From assembly GCF_034274695.1 (NCBI RefSeq), contig NZ_CP128362.1, positions 2,854,501-2,918,500 of the forward strand: 64,000 nucleotides of DNA, given 5' to 3'. The position numbers and the translations under genes were made by a program. A model generated the notes under the pieces. That model was not told where the DNA came from, did no database searches, and saw only the letters and a list, made by a program, of their open reading frames with translations. The DNA is from Chitinophaga sp. LS1 (GTDB taxonomy: Bacteria; Bacteroidota; Bacteroidia; Chitinophagales; Chitinophagaceae). Below are positions 34,009 through 43,114 of this stretch, one piece after another; position 1 is the first letter of the stretch, and every line of letters starts with the position of its first letter.

Positions 34009-35301
34009 ATGAAATACCTGATTCTATTATATATTTCAATCACCGGCTCTCTGGCGGCCATGGCACAGGAAACGATTTATCCTGCCGGCAAGCAGCAGGA
34101 GACCGTAGTACTGACCAATGCTACCATACATGTAGGCAATGGGCAGGTTATTGAAAAAGGCGTACTGACCTTTTCCAATGGCAAGATCACGGCGGTGGGC
34201 ACTTCCGTAGCTACACCTGCAGCAGGAAAAGTGATTGACCTGCAAGGGAAACACGTATATCCCGGCATCATCGCTCCGGTAACGAACCTGGGTCTGACAG
34301 AAGTGGAAGCAGTAAGATCTACCAACGACTTCAAGGAAGTAGGGGAGATAGATCCTTCTGTGCGTGCACTGGTCGCTTATAATACCGACTCCAAAGTAAT
34401 TAATACCATTCGAGCCAACGGTATTCTGCTGGCACAGGTGACACCGGAAGGTGGTTTGATTTCCGGCTCATCTTCTGTTGTTCAACTGGATGCCTGGAAC
34501 TGGGAAGATGCTGCTTACCGTAAAGATGGTGCATTGCATTTCTACATGCCCAGCCTTTTGCCTCCCCCTGCTCCGCCAAAGGACAGACCGGCTCCTCCTT
34601 CCACCAGGATCAAAGATGCTACAGAGAAGATTGACCAGGTACGTGCTTTCTTCAGAGACGCAAAAGTATACCTGGCACAGAGTAAGCATGGGGAGACCAA
34701 CCTGAAGTTTGAAGCGGTACGCCGCCTTTTCTCAAAAGATGAGAAGCTGTTTATACACTGTGATATTGTGAAAGAAATGCTGGTGGCGGTGGATTTTGCC
34801 AAAGAGTTCGGATTCGATGTGGTGATTGTAGGCGGGGCAGATGCATGGCGCATAGCGGATATCCTGAAACAAAATAACATAGCAGTTGTGCTGAAGCAAC
34901 CACACGCCCTGCCCGTAATGCAGGATGATGATGTGGACCAGCCTTATAAACTGGCTTACCAGCTGCAGCAGGCAGGGGTATTATTTTGTCTGAGCAATGA
35001 AGGTTTCTGGCAGCAGCGTAACCTGCCTTTTGAAGCAGGTACCGCCAGTGCATATGGCTTAAGTAAGGAAGAAGCCCTGAGTGCAGTGACTATCAATGCC
35101 GCAAAGATCTTAGGGATTGATAAGGTGACCGGGACCCTGGAAACAGGGAAAGATGCGAATATCACCATCAGTACCGGCGATATTATGGATATGCGGTCCA
35201 GTGTAATTACACAGGCGTTTATTCAGGGAAGAGAGATCAGCCTGGATAATAAGCATAAGCAGCTGTATGAAAGATACAAGTTCAAGTATGGTTTGAAGTA
35301 A
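34009..35301 (+). CDS. amidohydrolase-like protein lacking metal ligands, secreted
   Basis: 430 residues with signal peptide (MKYLILLYIS to AMAQ). Composite beta-sandwich opening (LTNATIHVGNGQVIEKG, VIDLQGKHVYPGI) and the closing block VTINAAKILGIDKVTGTLETGKDANITI prove the amidohydrolase fold, but the HxH position reads IAPVTNLG and the catalytic Asp motif reads SNEGFW. It is therefore a probable pseudo-enzyme. A proline-rich insertion lies at about residues 185-200. Probably co-transcribed with and partner of the double-domain protein upstream. Confidence 0.82.
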   Translation: MKYLILLYISITGSLAAMAQETIYPAGKQQETVVLTNATIHVGNGQVIEKGVLTFSNGKITAVGTSVATPAAGKVIDLQGKHVYPGIIAPVTNLGLTEVEAVRSTNDFKEVGEIDPSVRALVAYNTDSKVINTIRANGILLAQVTPEGGLISGSSSVVQLDAWNWEDAAYRKDGALHFYMPSLLPPPAPPKDRPAPPSTRIKDATEKIDQVRAFFRDAKVYLAQSKHGETNLKFEAVRRLFSKDEKLFIHCDIVKEMLVAVDFAKEFGFDVVIVGGADAWRIADILKQNNIAVVLKQPHALPVMQDDDVDQPYKLAYQLQQAGVLFCLSNEGFWQQRNLPFEAGTASAYGLSKEEALSAVTINAAKILGIDKVTGTLETGKDANITISTGDIMDMRSSVITQAFIQGREISLDNKHKQLYERYKFKYGLK

Positions 35302-35324
35302 ATTTAGTTTTCTGGCCTGTTATT

Positions 35325-35363
35325 AAAAATCGCTTTTGTCACCAGACAAAAGCGATTTTTTTT
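35325..35363 (+). terminator. Rho-independent terminator of the amidohydrolase pair
   Basis: Perfect 16-bp stem AAAAATCGCTTTTGTC / GACAAAAGCGATTTTT with a 4-nt loop and T tail, 23 bp after the stop. Confidence 0.93.
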
Positions 35364-35420
35364 GAGGCTGGTATGATTTTTACTGCTACTCCCTTATAAA
35401 CCATATATATGGGAGCAATT

Positions 35421-35912
35421 ATGAAAAGAGATGACGCCATCAAGAAGGTCACGGAAATGATCAATGACGTTGGCGTATGCATGCTCACAAACATCGATGA
35501 GCATGGCCAGGTCATATCGCGACCAATGGCGACAGCTGATGTGGATAAAGAAGGAAATGTGTGGTTCTTCACCAACGAGTACTCGGGAAAAATTACCCAG
35601 ATCTCTGAAAACAATGAACTGAACCTCATTTATGCACATCCGGGTCACAACACTTACCTGAATATCTTCGGTATTGGCAGCATTGTTATTGACAAAGAAA
35701 AAATGAAACAGCTCTGGACACCAGCAGTAAAAGCCTGGTTCCCGGACGGCATTGATGATCCAAAACTCTGCCTGTTAAGAGTAGATACCAAGCAGGCCTG
35801 GTACTGGGACAACTCTTCCAGCAAAATGATCATCTTTTTTAACATGCTGACTGCAATTATCAGGGGAAAGCAATTCGAAGACGGGGACACCGGAGAACTC
35901 AATCTGGACTAA
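35421..35912 (+). CDS. pyridoxamine 5'-phosphate oxidase-fold protein (general stress protein 26-like)
   Basis: 163 residues from ATG 35421, preceded by GGGAG; ATG 35409 would add four residues. PNPOx split-barrel: VCMLTNIDEHGQVISRPMA, GNVWFFTNEYSGKITQI, ELNLIYAHPG. Members of this stress-protein group bind flavins; the enzymatic role is unknown. C-terminal WYWDNSSSKMIIFFNML is typical of the group. Confidence 0.9.
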   Translation: MKRDDAIKKVTEMINDVGVCMLTNIDEHGQVISRPMATADVDKEGNVWFFTNEYSGKITQISENNELNLIYAHPGHNTYLNIFGIGSIVIDKEKMKQLWTPAVKAWFPDGIDDPKLCLLRVDTKQAWYWDNSSSKMIIFFNMLTAIIRGKQFEDGDTGELNLD

Positions 35913-35965
35913 GACAAACAATCGTAAACGGCCCTCATTTGCCAACACTTTACAGCGTATATAAA

Positions 35966-36013
35966 CCAGTGGTCAGACTTTAGATTGTCCGACCACCGGG
36001 GATTTTTTTATTT
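35966..36013 (+). terminator. Rho-independent terminator after the PNPOx-fold gene
   Basis: Stem GTGGTC-A-GAC / GTC-C-GACCAC with flanking CC/GG pairs and an 8-nt loop, followed by GATTTTTTTATTT. It reaches into the 3' end of the convergent tyrS gene. Confidence 0.82.
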
Positions 36014-37291
36014 AACAATAACCAGGTAGTAGTTCCTTCTCCCTTTCTGGAACAGAATATACTTACCCGCCAGCAGGAGAGAGCTATCTACTACTGCAGC
36101 CAGGTCTTCTACTTTCTTTTTATTGATGCTTACACCACCGCCCTGGAGCATTTTGCGGGCTTCTCCTTTACTTGGGAAGATGCCTTTTTCAGCAGCAAAG
36201 GAGATGACGTCTTTTCCTTCCTGCAGTTCTGCCAGGGTCGTTTCTACCTGTGGTACGCCATTCATAACATCCAGCAACTGCTCATCCGTGAGCGATTGCA
36301 GTATCTCGGCCGTATCGTTGCGGAATAGCAGTTCAGAAGCCTGCAAAGCGAACTCATAGTCCTTTTCACTGTGGATAAAAGTGGTCACTTCTTTTGCCAG
36401 TCTCTTCTGCAGCAGCCGCTGCTCAGGTTTTTCCCTGTGCTGAGCGATGAGTTCTTCTATTTCCGCCTTGTCCAGCAGGGTGAAGATCCTGATATAGTTC
36501 TCGGCGTCTTCGTCAGTCGCTTTCAGCCAGAATTGATAGAACTGGTATGGAGAGGTGAGTCGGGCGTCCAGCCATATGTTACCGCCTTCAGATTTACCGA
36601 ATTTGGTACCGTCTGACTTTTTCATCAGCGGACAGGTAAAGGCAAATGCCTCACCATTGGCTTTCCGTCTTACCAGTTCGGTACCGGTTACGATATTGCC
36701 CCACTGGTCAGAACCGCCCATTTGCAGTTTACAGTTCCTGGCAGTATACAGGTGGAAAAAGTCGTAGCCCTGAATCAGCTGGTAAGAAAACTCCGTGAAG
36801 GACATACCGCTGTCGCCTTCGATTCTTCTTTTTACAGAATCTTTGGCCATCATATAGTTTACAGTGATGTGCTTACCTACATCACGGATAAAATCCAGGA
36901 AGCTGATGTTCTGAAACCAGTCGAAGTTATTGACCATTTCAGCAGCATTAGGTTTGGAAGGATCAAAGTCCAGGAACTTTTCCAGCTGGGCCTTAATACC
37001 TGCCTGGTTATGTTTGAGGGTATCAAGATCGAGCATTTTCCTTTCGGCCGCCTTAAAAGAAGGATCTCCCACCATACCGGTGGCACCGCCTACCAGCGCC
37101 AATGGCTTGTGGCCAGCCCGCTGCAGGTGTACCAGCAACAGGATTGGAACAAGGCTACCTACGTGCAGAGAATCTGCGGTAGGATCGAAACCCACATAGG
37201 CAGTGGTCATCTCTTTCTGTAATTGTTCCTCGGTGCCGGGCATAATATCCTGCAACATTCCCCGCCATCTTAATTCTTCTATCAGGTTCAT
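36008..37291 (-). CDS. tyrS: tyrosyl-tRNA synthetase
   Basis: 427 residues, class I aminoacyl-tRNA synthetase. HIGH-type motif HVGSL in [14 protein letters not shown] (about residue 39-44), KMSKS-type motif KFGKS (about residue 235) in [23 protein letters not shown] and [13 protein letters not shown] for tyrosine binding, and a C-terminal S4 RNA-binding domain (about 350-415). Essential for translation. Confidence 0.98.
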   Translation of the reverse strand: MNLIEELRWRGMLQDIMPGTEEQLQKEMTTAYVGFDPTADSLHVGSLVPILLLVHLQRAGHKPLALVGGATGMVGDPSFKAAERKMLDLDTLKHNQAGIKAQLEKFLDFDPSKPNAAEMVNNFDWFQNISFLDFIRDVGKHITVNYMMAKDSVKRRIEGDSGMSFTEFSYQLIQGYDFFHLYTARNCKLQMGGSDQWGNIVTGTELVRRKANGEAFAFTCPLMKKSDGTKFGKSEGGNIWLDARLTSPYQFYQFWLKATDEDAENYIRIFTLLDKAEIEELIAQHREKPEQRLLQKRLAKEVTTFIHSEKDYEFALQASELLFRNDTAEILQSLTDEQLLDVMNGVPQVETTLAELQEGKDVISFAAEKGIFPSKGEARKMLQGGGVSINKKKVEDLAAVVDSSLLLAGKYILFQKGRRNYYLVIVK

Positions 37292-37312
37292 GATTTATTG
37301 GGATAATTTTTG

Positions 37313-37320
37313 CAAACGTA
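37313..37320 (-). promoter_or_regulatory. -7 element of tyrS
   Basis: TACGTTTG on the minus strand (plus-strand CAAACGTA) fits TAnnTTTG and lies 21 bp upstream of the tyrS ATG, implying a leader of roughly 15 nt. No clear -33 element. Confidence 0.5.
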
Positions 37321-37433
37321 AGAAATTAACCAGAAATTAGGCAGTCGCAAACGGTATTGCTTTTGCCCTACAACCCGGAACCAGGGTAAATACGTACATT
37401 CATGTGATAAAATAATAGCATATATCTCGCAGT

Positions 37434-38144
37434 ATGAAGAAAAAAATGTTTTTTGCTGCGCCATTAATATTGGCAGCACAATTATTATACGGTCAGCAAC
37501 AGGATTGTAAGAGCTACTACTTTCTGCAGAACAACGCGGAAGTGGAAATGAGCATTTATGACGGCAAGGGCGAACTGGTGGCTAAGAATATCGAGAAGGT
37601 ATTGAATGTCAACAGAATGGCCAATGTGATCAGCTCCAACTTCTCTACTACGCTGAAGGATACAAAAGGCAAAGACCTTTCCACCGGGAAGGGTAAATTT
37701 AAATGCACCGGCTCCGAAATACTGCTGGATATGCAAATGGCGATGCCCAACATTCCTCAGCTTCAGAATATGAAGATGGAAGCAGGTAGTGACGAGATTT
37801 TCCTTTCTTATCCTGCAACCCTGAAAGAAGGGCAGACCCTGCCTGGTAATGAAAAGGAAATGAGGGGAAATATGAATGGTATGGAGATCAGCATGACCCT
37901 GAAGGTGAGCGACCGTAAAGTAGTGGGAAAGGAAAAGATCACGACCCCTGCCGGTACCTGGGAGTGCTTTAAGATCTCTTATAAACTGGGATTCACTGTG
38001 CAGATGATGGGAACGAACTTCCCGATGGACCTGGATGTAAATGCGACTGAATGGTTTGCGCCGGGGTTCGGGATTGTAAAAACGGATACTGAGAGAGGAG
38101 GTTCGACACTGGGGAGTATGCAGATCACGGCCTTTAAGAAATAA
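37434..38144 (+). CDS. secreted TapB/DUF3108-like protein
   Basis: 236 residues with signal peptide (MKKKMFFAAP to LLYGQ). The core pattern (AEVEMSIYDGKGE, KFKCTGSEILLDM, GKEKITTPAGTWECFKISYK, TEWFAPGFGIVKTDT) matches a family of lipocalin-like periplasmic or surface proteins annotated TapB/DUF3108 in Bacteroidetes. Biochemical role not established. Confidence 0.8.
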   Translation: MKKKMFFAAPLILAAQLLYGQQQDCKSYYFLQNNAEVEMSIYDGKGELVAKNIEKVLNVNRMANVISSNFSTTLKDTKGKDLSTGKGKFKCTGSEILLDMQMAMPNIPQLQNMKMEAGSDEIFLSYPATLKEGQTLPGNEKEMRGNMNGMEISMTLKVSDRKVVGKEKITTPAGTWECFKISYKLGFTVQMMGTNFPMDLDVNATEWFAPGFGIVKTDTERGGSTLGSMQITAFKK

Positions 38145-38198
38145 CACATTCATGAAAGAGGTTATTCACCAACGGGGAATGAAAACCATTTTCAGAAA

Positions 38199-38240
38199 GA
38201 AAAGTGGGTGTATCTAACTTTTGATACACCCACTTTTCTT
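38199..38240. terminator. bidirectional terminator between tapB-like gene and rfbD
   Basis: Perfect 16-bp inverted repeat GAAAAGTGGGTGTATC / GATACACCCACTTTTC with an 8-nt loop, flanked by A-rich and T-rich runs, between convergent genes. Its right edge touches the rfbD stop codon. Confidence 0.9.
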
Positions 38241-39103
38241 TATAGATGTTTCAGGCATACCGCCAGACTTTCTCTCCAATAAGGAATTTCCAGTCCGAAG
38301 GTATCCTTGATCTTTTGCTTGTTGAAAACGCTGTAAGCCGGGCGTTTGGCAGCAGTTGGATACTTATCAGAAGTAACCGGCTGAATATTGCAGCTCAGGC
38401 CACTCATATCCCTGATGGCAATGGCAAAGTCGTACCAGCTGGTCACGCCTTCGTTGCTGTAATGATATACACCACCTAAAGTACCGGGTGCATCGATCGC
38501 TTTGCTCAGTACTGACAGTAATGCCTGCGCCAGATCTACGGCATAGGTAGGCGTGCCTGCCTGGTCAAATACTACGTTCAGGCTATCCTTTTCCTGCATC
38601 AGCTCACGCATGCGCTTTACGAAGTTCACACCATACTGGCTGTATAACCATGCTGTGCGGATCACGATGGTATCTTCATTAATACCCAGCGCTGTCGCTT
38701 CACCACGTAGTTTGGAACTACCATAAATACTTTGTGCATCCGTATCGTCTTCTTCTGTATAAGGGGTATTTTTTTTACCGTCAAATACATAGTCAGTAGA
38801 TATCTGGATAAATCTTGCATTGTGTGCCTGGCAAGCGTTAGCCAGGTGCATGACCGCTTCGAAGTTCAATCTGAAAGCCTGTTCTTCTTCTGATTCAGCT
38901 TTGTCTACCGCTGTATAGGCAGCACAGTTGATGCAGGCATGGATTTCCTGCTGAGAGAAGAATGCGGTTACTGCTTCTTCATTTGTTATATCCAGCTCTG
39001 TATAGTCTGTATATAAAAAACTGAAGGCTGGATAATCTCCTGCTATTTGCTTCAAAGCCTGTCCTAGCTGCCCATTGGCGCCGGTGATCAGCACTGTTTT
39101 CAT
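38240..39103 (-). CDS. rfbD: dTDP-4-dehydrorhamnose reductase
   Basis: 287 residues from the ATG at 39103 (MKTVLITGANGQLGQALK); a longer frame to 39190 overlaps rfbC and lacks homology. Last step of dTDP-L-rhamnose synthesis. SDR fold with GANGQLG, catalytic YGSSK (YxxxK), and the TDYVFDG block. Starts one base after the rfbC stop codon ends, so the two are translationally coupled. Confidence 0.96.
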   Translation of the reverse strand: MKTVLITGANGQLGQALKQIAGDYPAFSFLYTDYTELDITNEEAVTAFFSQQEIHACINCAAYTAVDKAESEEEQAFRLNFEAVMHLANACQAHNARFIQISTDYVFDGKKNTPYTEEDDTDAQSIYGSSKLRGEATALGINEDTIVIRTAWLYSQYGVNFVKRMRELMQEKDSLNVVFDQAGTPTYAVDLAQALLSVLSKAIDAPGTLGGVYHYSNEGVTSWYDFAIAIRDMSGLSCNIQPVTSDKYPTAAKRPAYSVFNKQKIKDTFGLEIPYWRESLAVCLKHL

Positions 39104-39104
39104 A

Positions 39105-39674
39105 TTATTCAGTGGGTTTGTTATATACAAAATTGTGTGTGCAGTTTGCCAGTGTTGGCAGGATCTGGTCCTTATCAGATACAATCGCATCTTTCAGGTC
39201 AATCTGCCAGTCGATCTTCAGGGCAGGATCATTGTAAATGAGGCCGCCTTCACTTGCTTTGTGGTAGAAGTTGTCAACTTTATACATCACCTCTGCAGTA
39301 GGGCTCAGTACTACATAGCCATGGGCAAAGCCTTTAGGCACGAGCAGTTGCAGCTTATTTTCGGCAGAGAGTTCTATAGAATAAGACTGACCATAGGTAG
39401 GAGAGCCGGTACGGATGTCAACCACCACGTCCAGGATCTTACCTTCCAGTGCCCTGATCAATTTGGTCTGAGCGTATGGTTCCAGCTGATAATGCAATCC
39501 ACGCAATACCCCGTAGGTAGAACGGGCCTGGTTGTCCTGAATAAAGTTCAGGTCAAGGCCGGCATCTTTAAATACGCGTTCAGAATAGCTTTCAAAAAAA
39601 TAACCGCGATTATCATGATGCACCTTTGGCTCATACACTAACAAATCGGGAATCGGTGTCGTTGTAAATGGCAT
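39105..39674 (-). CDS. rfbC: dTDP-4-dehydrorhamnose 3,5-epimerase
   Basis: 189 residues, cupin-fold RmlC. Key blocks: DNRGYFFESYSERVF, QDNQARSTYGVLRGLHYQ (catalytic His in LHYQ), VVVDIRTGSPTYGQ, PKGFAHGYVVLS. Converts dTDP-4-keto-6-deoxyglucose to the L-lyxo isomer. Lies 6 bp downstream of rfbB. Confidence 0.97.
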   Translation of the reverse strand: MPFTTTPIPDLLVYEPKVHHDNRGYFFESYSERVFKDAGLDLNFIQDNQARSTYGVLRGLHYQLEPYAQTKLIRALEGKILDVVVDIRTGSPTYGQSYSIELSAENKLQLLVPKGFAHGYVVLSPTAEVMYKVDNFYHKASEGGLIYNDPALKIDWQIDLKDAIVSDKDQILPTLANCTHNFVYNKPTE

Positions 39675-39680
39675 GTAGTA

Positions 39681-40736
39681 TTATCTTTTCTGGTATTGGT
39701 CACTGTAATATTCCTGGTAAGCACCGCTGGTTACGTGGTCCAGCCATTCTTCGTTGGCGAGATACCATTCTACGGTCTTTTCCAGTCCTTCTTCGAACTG
39801 CAGGGAAGGATACCAGCCCAGTTCTTTGTTCAGTTTAGTCGCATCGATCGCATAGCGAAGGTCATGGCCGGCGCGGTCTTTCACGAAAGTGATCAGTCCT
39901 GCGGAAGTGCCAGGTGCACGTCCTAGTTTCTTGTCCATGATCATGCAGAGCAGGTTAATGAGGTCGATGTTTTTCCACTCATTAAAACCACCGATATTGT
40001 ATGTTTCCCCGATCCTGCCTTTATGGTAGATGGTGTCGATAGCGCGGGCGTGGTCTTCAACGAAGAGCCAGTCGCGAACGTTTTCACCTTTACCATATAC
40101 AGGTACGGGCTTATTATGCTTGATGTTGTGAATAGCCAGCGGAATCAGCTTCTCAGGGAAATGGTTGGAGCCATAGTTGTTAGAGCAGTTGGAGATCACT
40201 ACGGGCAGGTGGTATGTATGGTACCATGCCATTACGAAGTGGTCAGAGCTGGCTTTGGAGGCAGAGTAAGGAGAGCGGGGATCGTAAGAAGTTTCTTCTG
40301 TGAAGAAACCTTCCTGGCCCAGGCTACCGTATACTTCATCAGTTGAGATGTGATAGAAGCGTTTGCCTTCGAGATTATCTTTCCAGTATTTTCTGGCGGT
40401 ATTCAGCAGGGTAGCAGTACCCATTACATTGGTCTTGATAAATGCCAGCGGGTCCATGATAGATCTGTCTACATGGCTCTCTGCGGCAAGATGTATTACA
40501 CCATCAAATGTATATTCCTGGAACAGCTCATCGATAAAAGCTTCGTCAGTAATATCGCCTTTTACAAAAGTGTAGTTGGGCTTATCCTTGATATCATTCA
40601 GATTTTCCAGGTTACCGGCGTAGGTCAGCGCGTCAAGATTGACGATCTTATATTGTGGATAATTATTGACAAATAATCTCACCACGTGAGATCCAATAAA
40701 TCCAGCACCTCCGGTTATTAAGATGGTATGGTTCAT
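39681..40736 (-). CDS. rfbB: dTDP-glucose 4,6-dehydratase
   Basis: 351 residues, extended SDR. NAD-binding GGAGFIGSHVV, HLAAESHVDRSI, catalytic STDEVYGSLG and YSASKASSDH. First enzyme of the rhamnose branch present here; rfbA, which makes dTDP-glucose, is not in the cluster. 101 bp separate it from the upstream UDP-xylose synthase gene. Confidence 0.97.
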   Translation of the reverse strand: MNHTILITGGAGFIGSHVVRLFVNNYPQYKIVNLDALTYAGNLENLNDIKDKPNYTFVKGDITDEAFIDELFQEYTFDGVIHLAAESHVDRSIMDPLAFIKTNVMGTATLLNTARKYWKDNLEGKRFYHISTDEVYGSLGQEGFFTEETSYDPRSPYSASKASSDHFVMAWYHTYHLPVVISNCSNNYGSNHFPEKLIPLAIHNIKHNKPVPVYGKGENVRDWLFVEDHARAIDTIYHKGRIGETYNIGGFNEWKNIDLINLLCMIMDKKLGRAPGTSAGLITFVKDRAGHDLRYAIDATKLNKELGWYPSLQFEEGLEKTVEWYLANEEWLDHVTSGAYQEYYSDQYQKR

Positions 40737-40837
40737 ATATAATAAAATTACGGGTTACAAAATACGAATAACGATTGTAAAACTATCTCATTAGTATACA
40801 ACCAGACATTCGTAGTCTGTAACCCGTGTTGAGTTAT

Positions 40838-41782
40838 TTATTTGTTAAGAGCTTCTTTGAAGTATTCGTATGTGATGCGCAGACCGTCTTTTCTATCCAC
40901 TTTAGGAGACCAGCCCAGTATCTCTTGTGCCTTTGTAATGTCTGGTTTACGTTGCTTCGGATCATCTTTTGGCAATGGCTGGTACACCAGTTTTTGCTTG
41001 GTACCGGTCAGTGCTATGATTTCTTCCGCAAATTCTTTCAGTGTAATCTCTGCAGGATTTCCGATGTTTACCGGTAAGTGGTAATCGCTCAGCAGCAGGC
41101 GGTAAATGCCTTCTACCAGGTCGTCTACATAGCAGAAAGACCGGGTCTGAGAGCCATCTCCGAATACAGTCAGATCCTGTCCTGTCAATGCCTGGCTCAT
41201 GAATGCAGGCAGTGCACGGCCGTCATTGAGGCGCATTCTTGGACCATAAGTATTGAAGATGCGGATGATGCGTGTTTCTACACCGTGGAAATTGTGATAA
41301 GCCATGGTAATCGATTCCATGAAGCGTTTCGCCTCATCATACACTCCACGTGGACCTATTGGATTCACATTGCCCCAGTATTCTTCTGTCTGTGGATGTA
41401 CCAACGGGTCTCCATATACTTCTGAAGTGGAAGCTACCAGGATCCTGGCTTTCTTCTCCTTGGCAAGACCCAGCAGGTTGTGGGTACCGAGGGAGCTTAC
41501 TTTCAGTGTCTGGATCGGCATTTTCAGATAGTCAATCGGGCTCGCAGGAGAGGCAAAATGTAGGATATAATCCAGTTTGCCGGATACGTGCACGAATTTG
41601 CTGACATCATGATGGTAGTATTCAAATTCCGGTAACGGGAACAGGTGTTCGATGTTCTTGATATTGCCGGTGATAAGGTTATCCATTCCAACTACCTGGT
41701 AACCTTCTTTTATGAAACGATCACAGAGGTGTGAGCCCAGGAAACCTGCAGCACCAGTGATCAGAATTCTTTTTTTCTCCAT
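40838..41782 (-). CDS. UDP-glucuronate decarboxylase (UDP-xylose synthase)
   Basis: 314 residues, extended [18 protein letters not shown] nucleotide-binding loop, [18 protein letters not shown] signature of [13 protein letters not shown], catalytic YDEAKRF. Decarboxylates UDP-glucuronate to UDP-xylose. Immediately downstream of ugd (18 bp), giving UDP-glucose to UDP-glucuronate to UDP-xylose. Confidence 0.95.
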   Translation of the reverse strand: MEKKRILITGAAGFLGSHLCDRFIKEGYQVVGMDNLITGNIKNIEHLFPLPEFEYYHHDVSKFVHVSGKLDYILHFASPASPIDYLKMPIQTLKVSSLGTHNLLGLAKEKKARILVASTSEVYGDPLVHPQTEEYWGNVNPIGPRGVYDEAKRFMESITMAYHNFHGVETRIIRIFNTYGPRMRLNDGRALPAFMSQALTGQDLTVFGDGSQTRSFCYVDDLVEGIYRLLLSDYHLPVNIGNPAEITLKEFAEEIIALTGTKQKLVYQPLPKDDPKQRKPDITKAQEILGWSPKVDRKDGLRITYEYFKEALNK

Positions 41783-41800
41783 AAATATTTTGGTTGAATG

Positions 41801-43114
41801 TTAAATAGAAGCAGCTGCGCGGCCTACGCTCTCATAATGAAAGCCTAGTTCCTGCATCCTTGCCACGTCAAACAGGTTACGACCGTCGAATATGAGTGGG
41901 TTATTCAGTGTTGACTTGATTTTCTCGAAGTCAGGCGTTCTGAATACGCTCCATTCGGTTGCTATCACCAATGCATCTGCATTGTCCAGGCAATCGTACT
42001 GGTGACTGGCGTAAGATACTTTGTCTCCCAGCAGTCTTTTTACATTCTCCATGGCTTCAGGGTCGTGTACTGTAATAGTAGCACCTGCGGCCACCAGTGC
42101 ATCTATGATATATAAAGCCGGTGCTTCGCGAATATCGTCGGTATTTGGCTTGAAGGCCAGTCCCCACAGTGCAAAGTGTTTACCTTTCAGGTCGTTATTA
42201 AAGAAGGCATTGATCTTTGGCAGCAGGAACAGCTTTTGCTTTTCATTCACGTCCATTACTGCGTTCAGGATACTGAAGTCATATCCTGCATCTTCAGAAG
42301 ATTTTACCAGTGCCTGTACGTCCTTAGGGAAGCAGCTACCACCGTAACCAATACCTGGGAACAGGAAGCGCTTACCGATACGGTCATCGCTACCTACACC
42401 ACGGCGTACCATGTCTACATCGGCACCCAGTTTTTCGCACAGGATGGCGATTTCGTTCATGAAAGAGATTTTGGTAGCGAGGAAAGAGTTAGCAGCATAC
42501 TTAGTCAGTTCTGCAGATTTTTCATCCATGAACAGGATGGGATTACCCTGGCGAACGAATGGTCCGAACAGTTCGCCCATTACTTTGCGGGCTCTTTCTG
42601 AACGGGTACCTATTACCACGCGGTCAGGTTTCATGAAGTCATCCACAGCTACACCTTCGCGCAGGAACTCAGGGTTGGACACCACATCGAATTCACATTT
42701 GCAGTTTTGGGCAATAGTAGCCTGTACTTTGTCGGCAGTGCCTACTGGTACAGTGCTTTTGTCTACAATAACCTTGTAGTCTGTAATGATGTTACCCAGT
42801 TGTTCGGCCACTTTCAGGATGTAAGAGAGGTCTGCGGAGCCATCTTCACCGGGAGGGGTAGGAAGTGCAAGAAAGATCACTTCAGCGTCTTTCACACCGG
42901 CTGCAAGGTCAGTAGTGAACTGCAGACGATTTTCTTTGAGGTTACGTTCAAATAATTTTTCCAGGCCGGGCTCGTAAATAGTGATTTGTCCGCCGGACAA
43001 CTTGTTCACCTTAGCGGCATCAATGTCCACACAGGTGACATCGTTACCGGTTTCAGCAAAACAAGTACCAGTGACCAACCCTACGTACCCGGTGCCTACT
43101 ACTGTAATTTTCAT
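41801..43114 (-). CDS. ugd: UDP-glucose 6-dehydrogenase
   Basis: 437 residues. N-terminal Rossmann GTGYVGLVTGTCFAETG, substrate blocks VDKSTVPVGTAD and NPEFLREGVAVDDF, catalytic Cys in GYGGSCFPKD (about residue 260), C-terminal WGLAFKPNTDDIREAP. Oxidises UDP-glucose to UDP-glucuronate. Its start overlaps the stop of the upstream aminotransferase gene by 4 bp. Confidence 0.97.
   Translation of the reverse strand: MKITVVGTGYVGLVTGTCFAETGNDVTCVDIDAAKVNKLSGGQITIYEPGLEKLFERNLKENRLQFTTDLAAGVKDAEVIFLALPTPPGEDGSADLSYILKVAEQLGNIITDYKVIVDKSTVPVGTADKVQATIAQNCKCEFDVVSNPEFLREGVAVDDFMKPDRVVIGTRSERARKVMGELFGPFVRQGNPILFMDEKSAELTKYAANSFLATKISFMNEIAILCEKLGADVDMVRRGVGSDDRIGKRFLFPGIGYGGSCFPKDVQALVKSSEDAGYDFSILNAVMDVNEKQKLFLLPKINAFFNNDLKGKHFALWGLAFKPNTDDIREAPALYIIDALVAAGATITVHDPEAMENVKRLLGDKVSYASHQYDCLDNADALVIATEWSVFRTPDFEKIKSTLNNPLIFDGRNLFDVARMQELGFHYESVGRAAASI

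Noticed and set aside
37485-38153. 222-codon minus-strand frame opposite the TapB-like gene
   Set aside because: The plus strand has a signal peptide and family motifs; the antisense translation is His-rich low-quality sequence.
39104-39190. 29-codon extension of rfbD
   Set aside because: Overlaps rfbC and precedes the canonical MKTVLITGANGQLG start.
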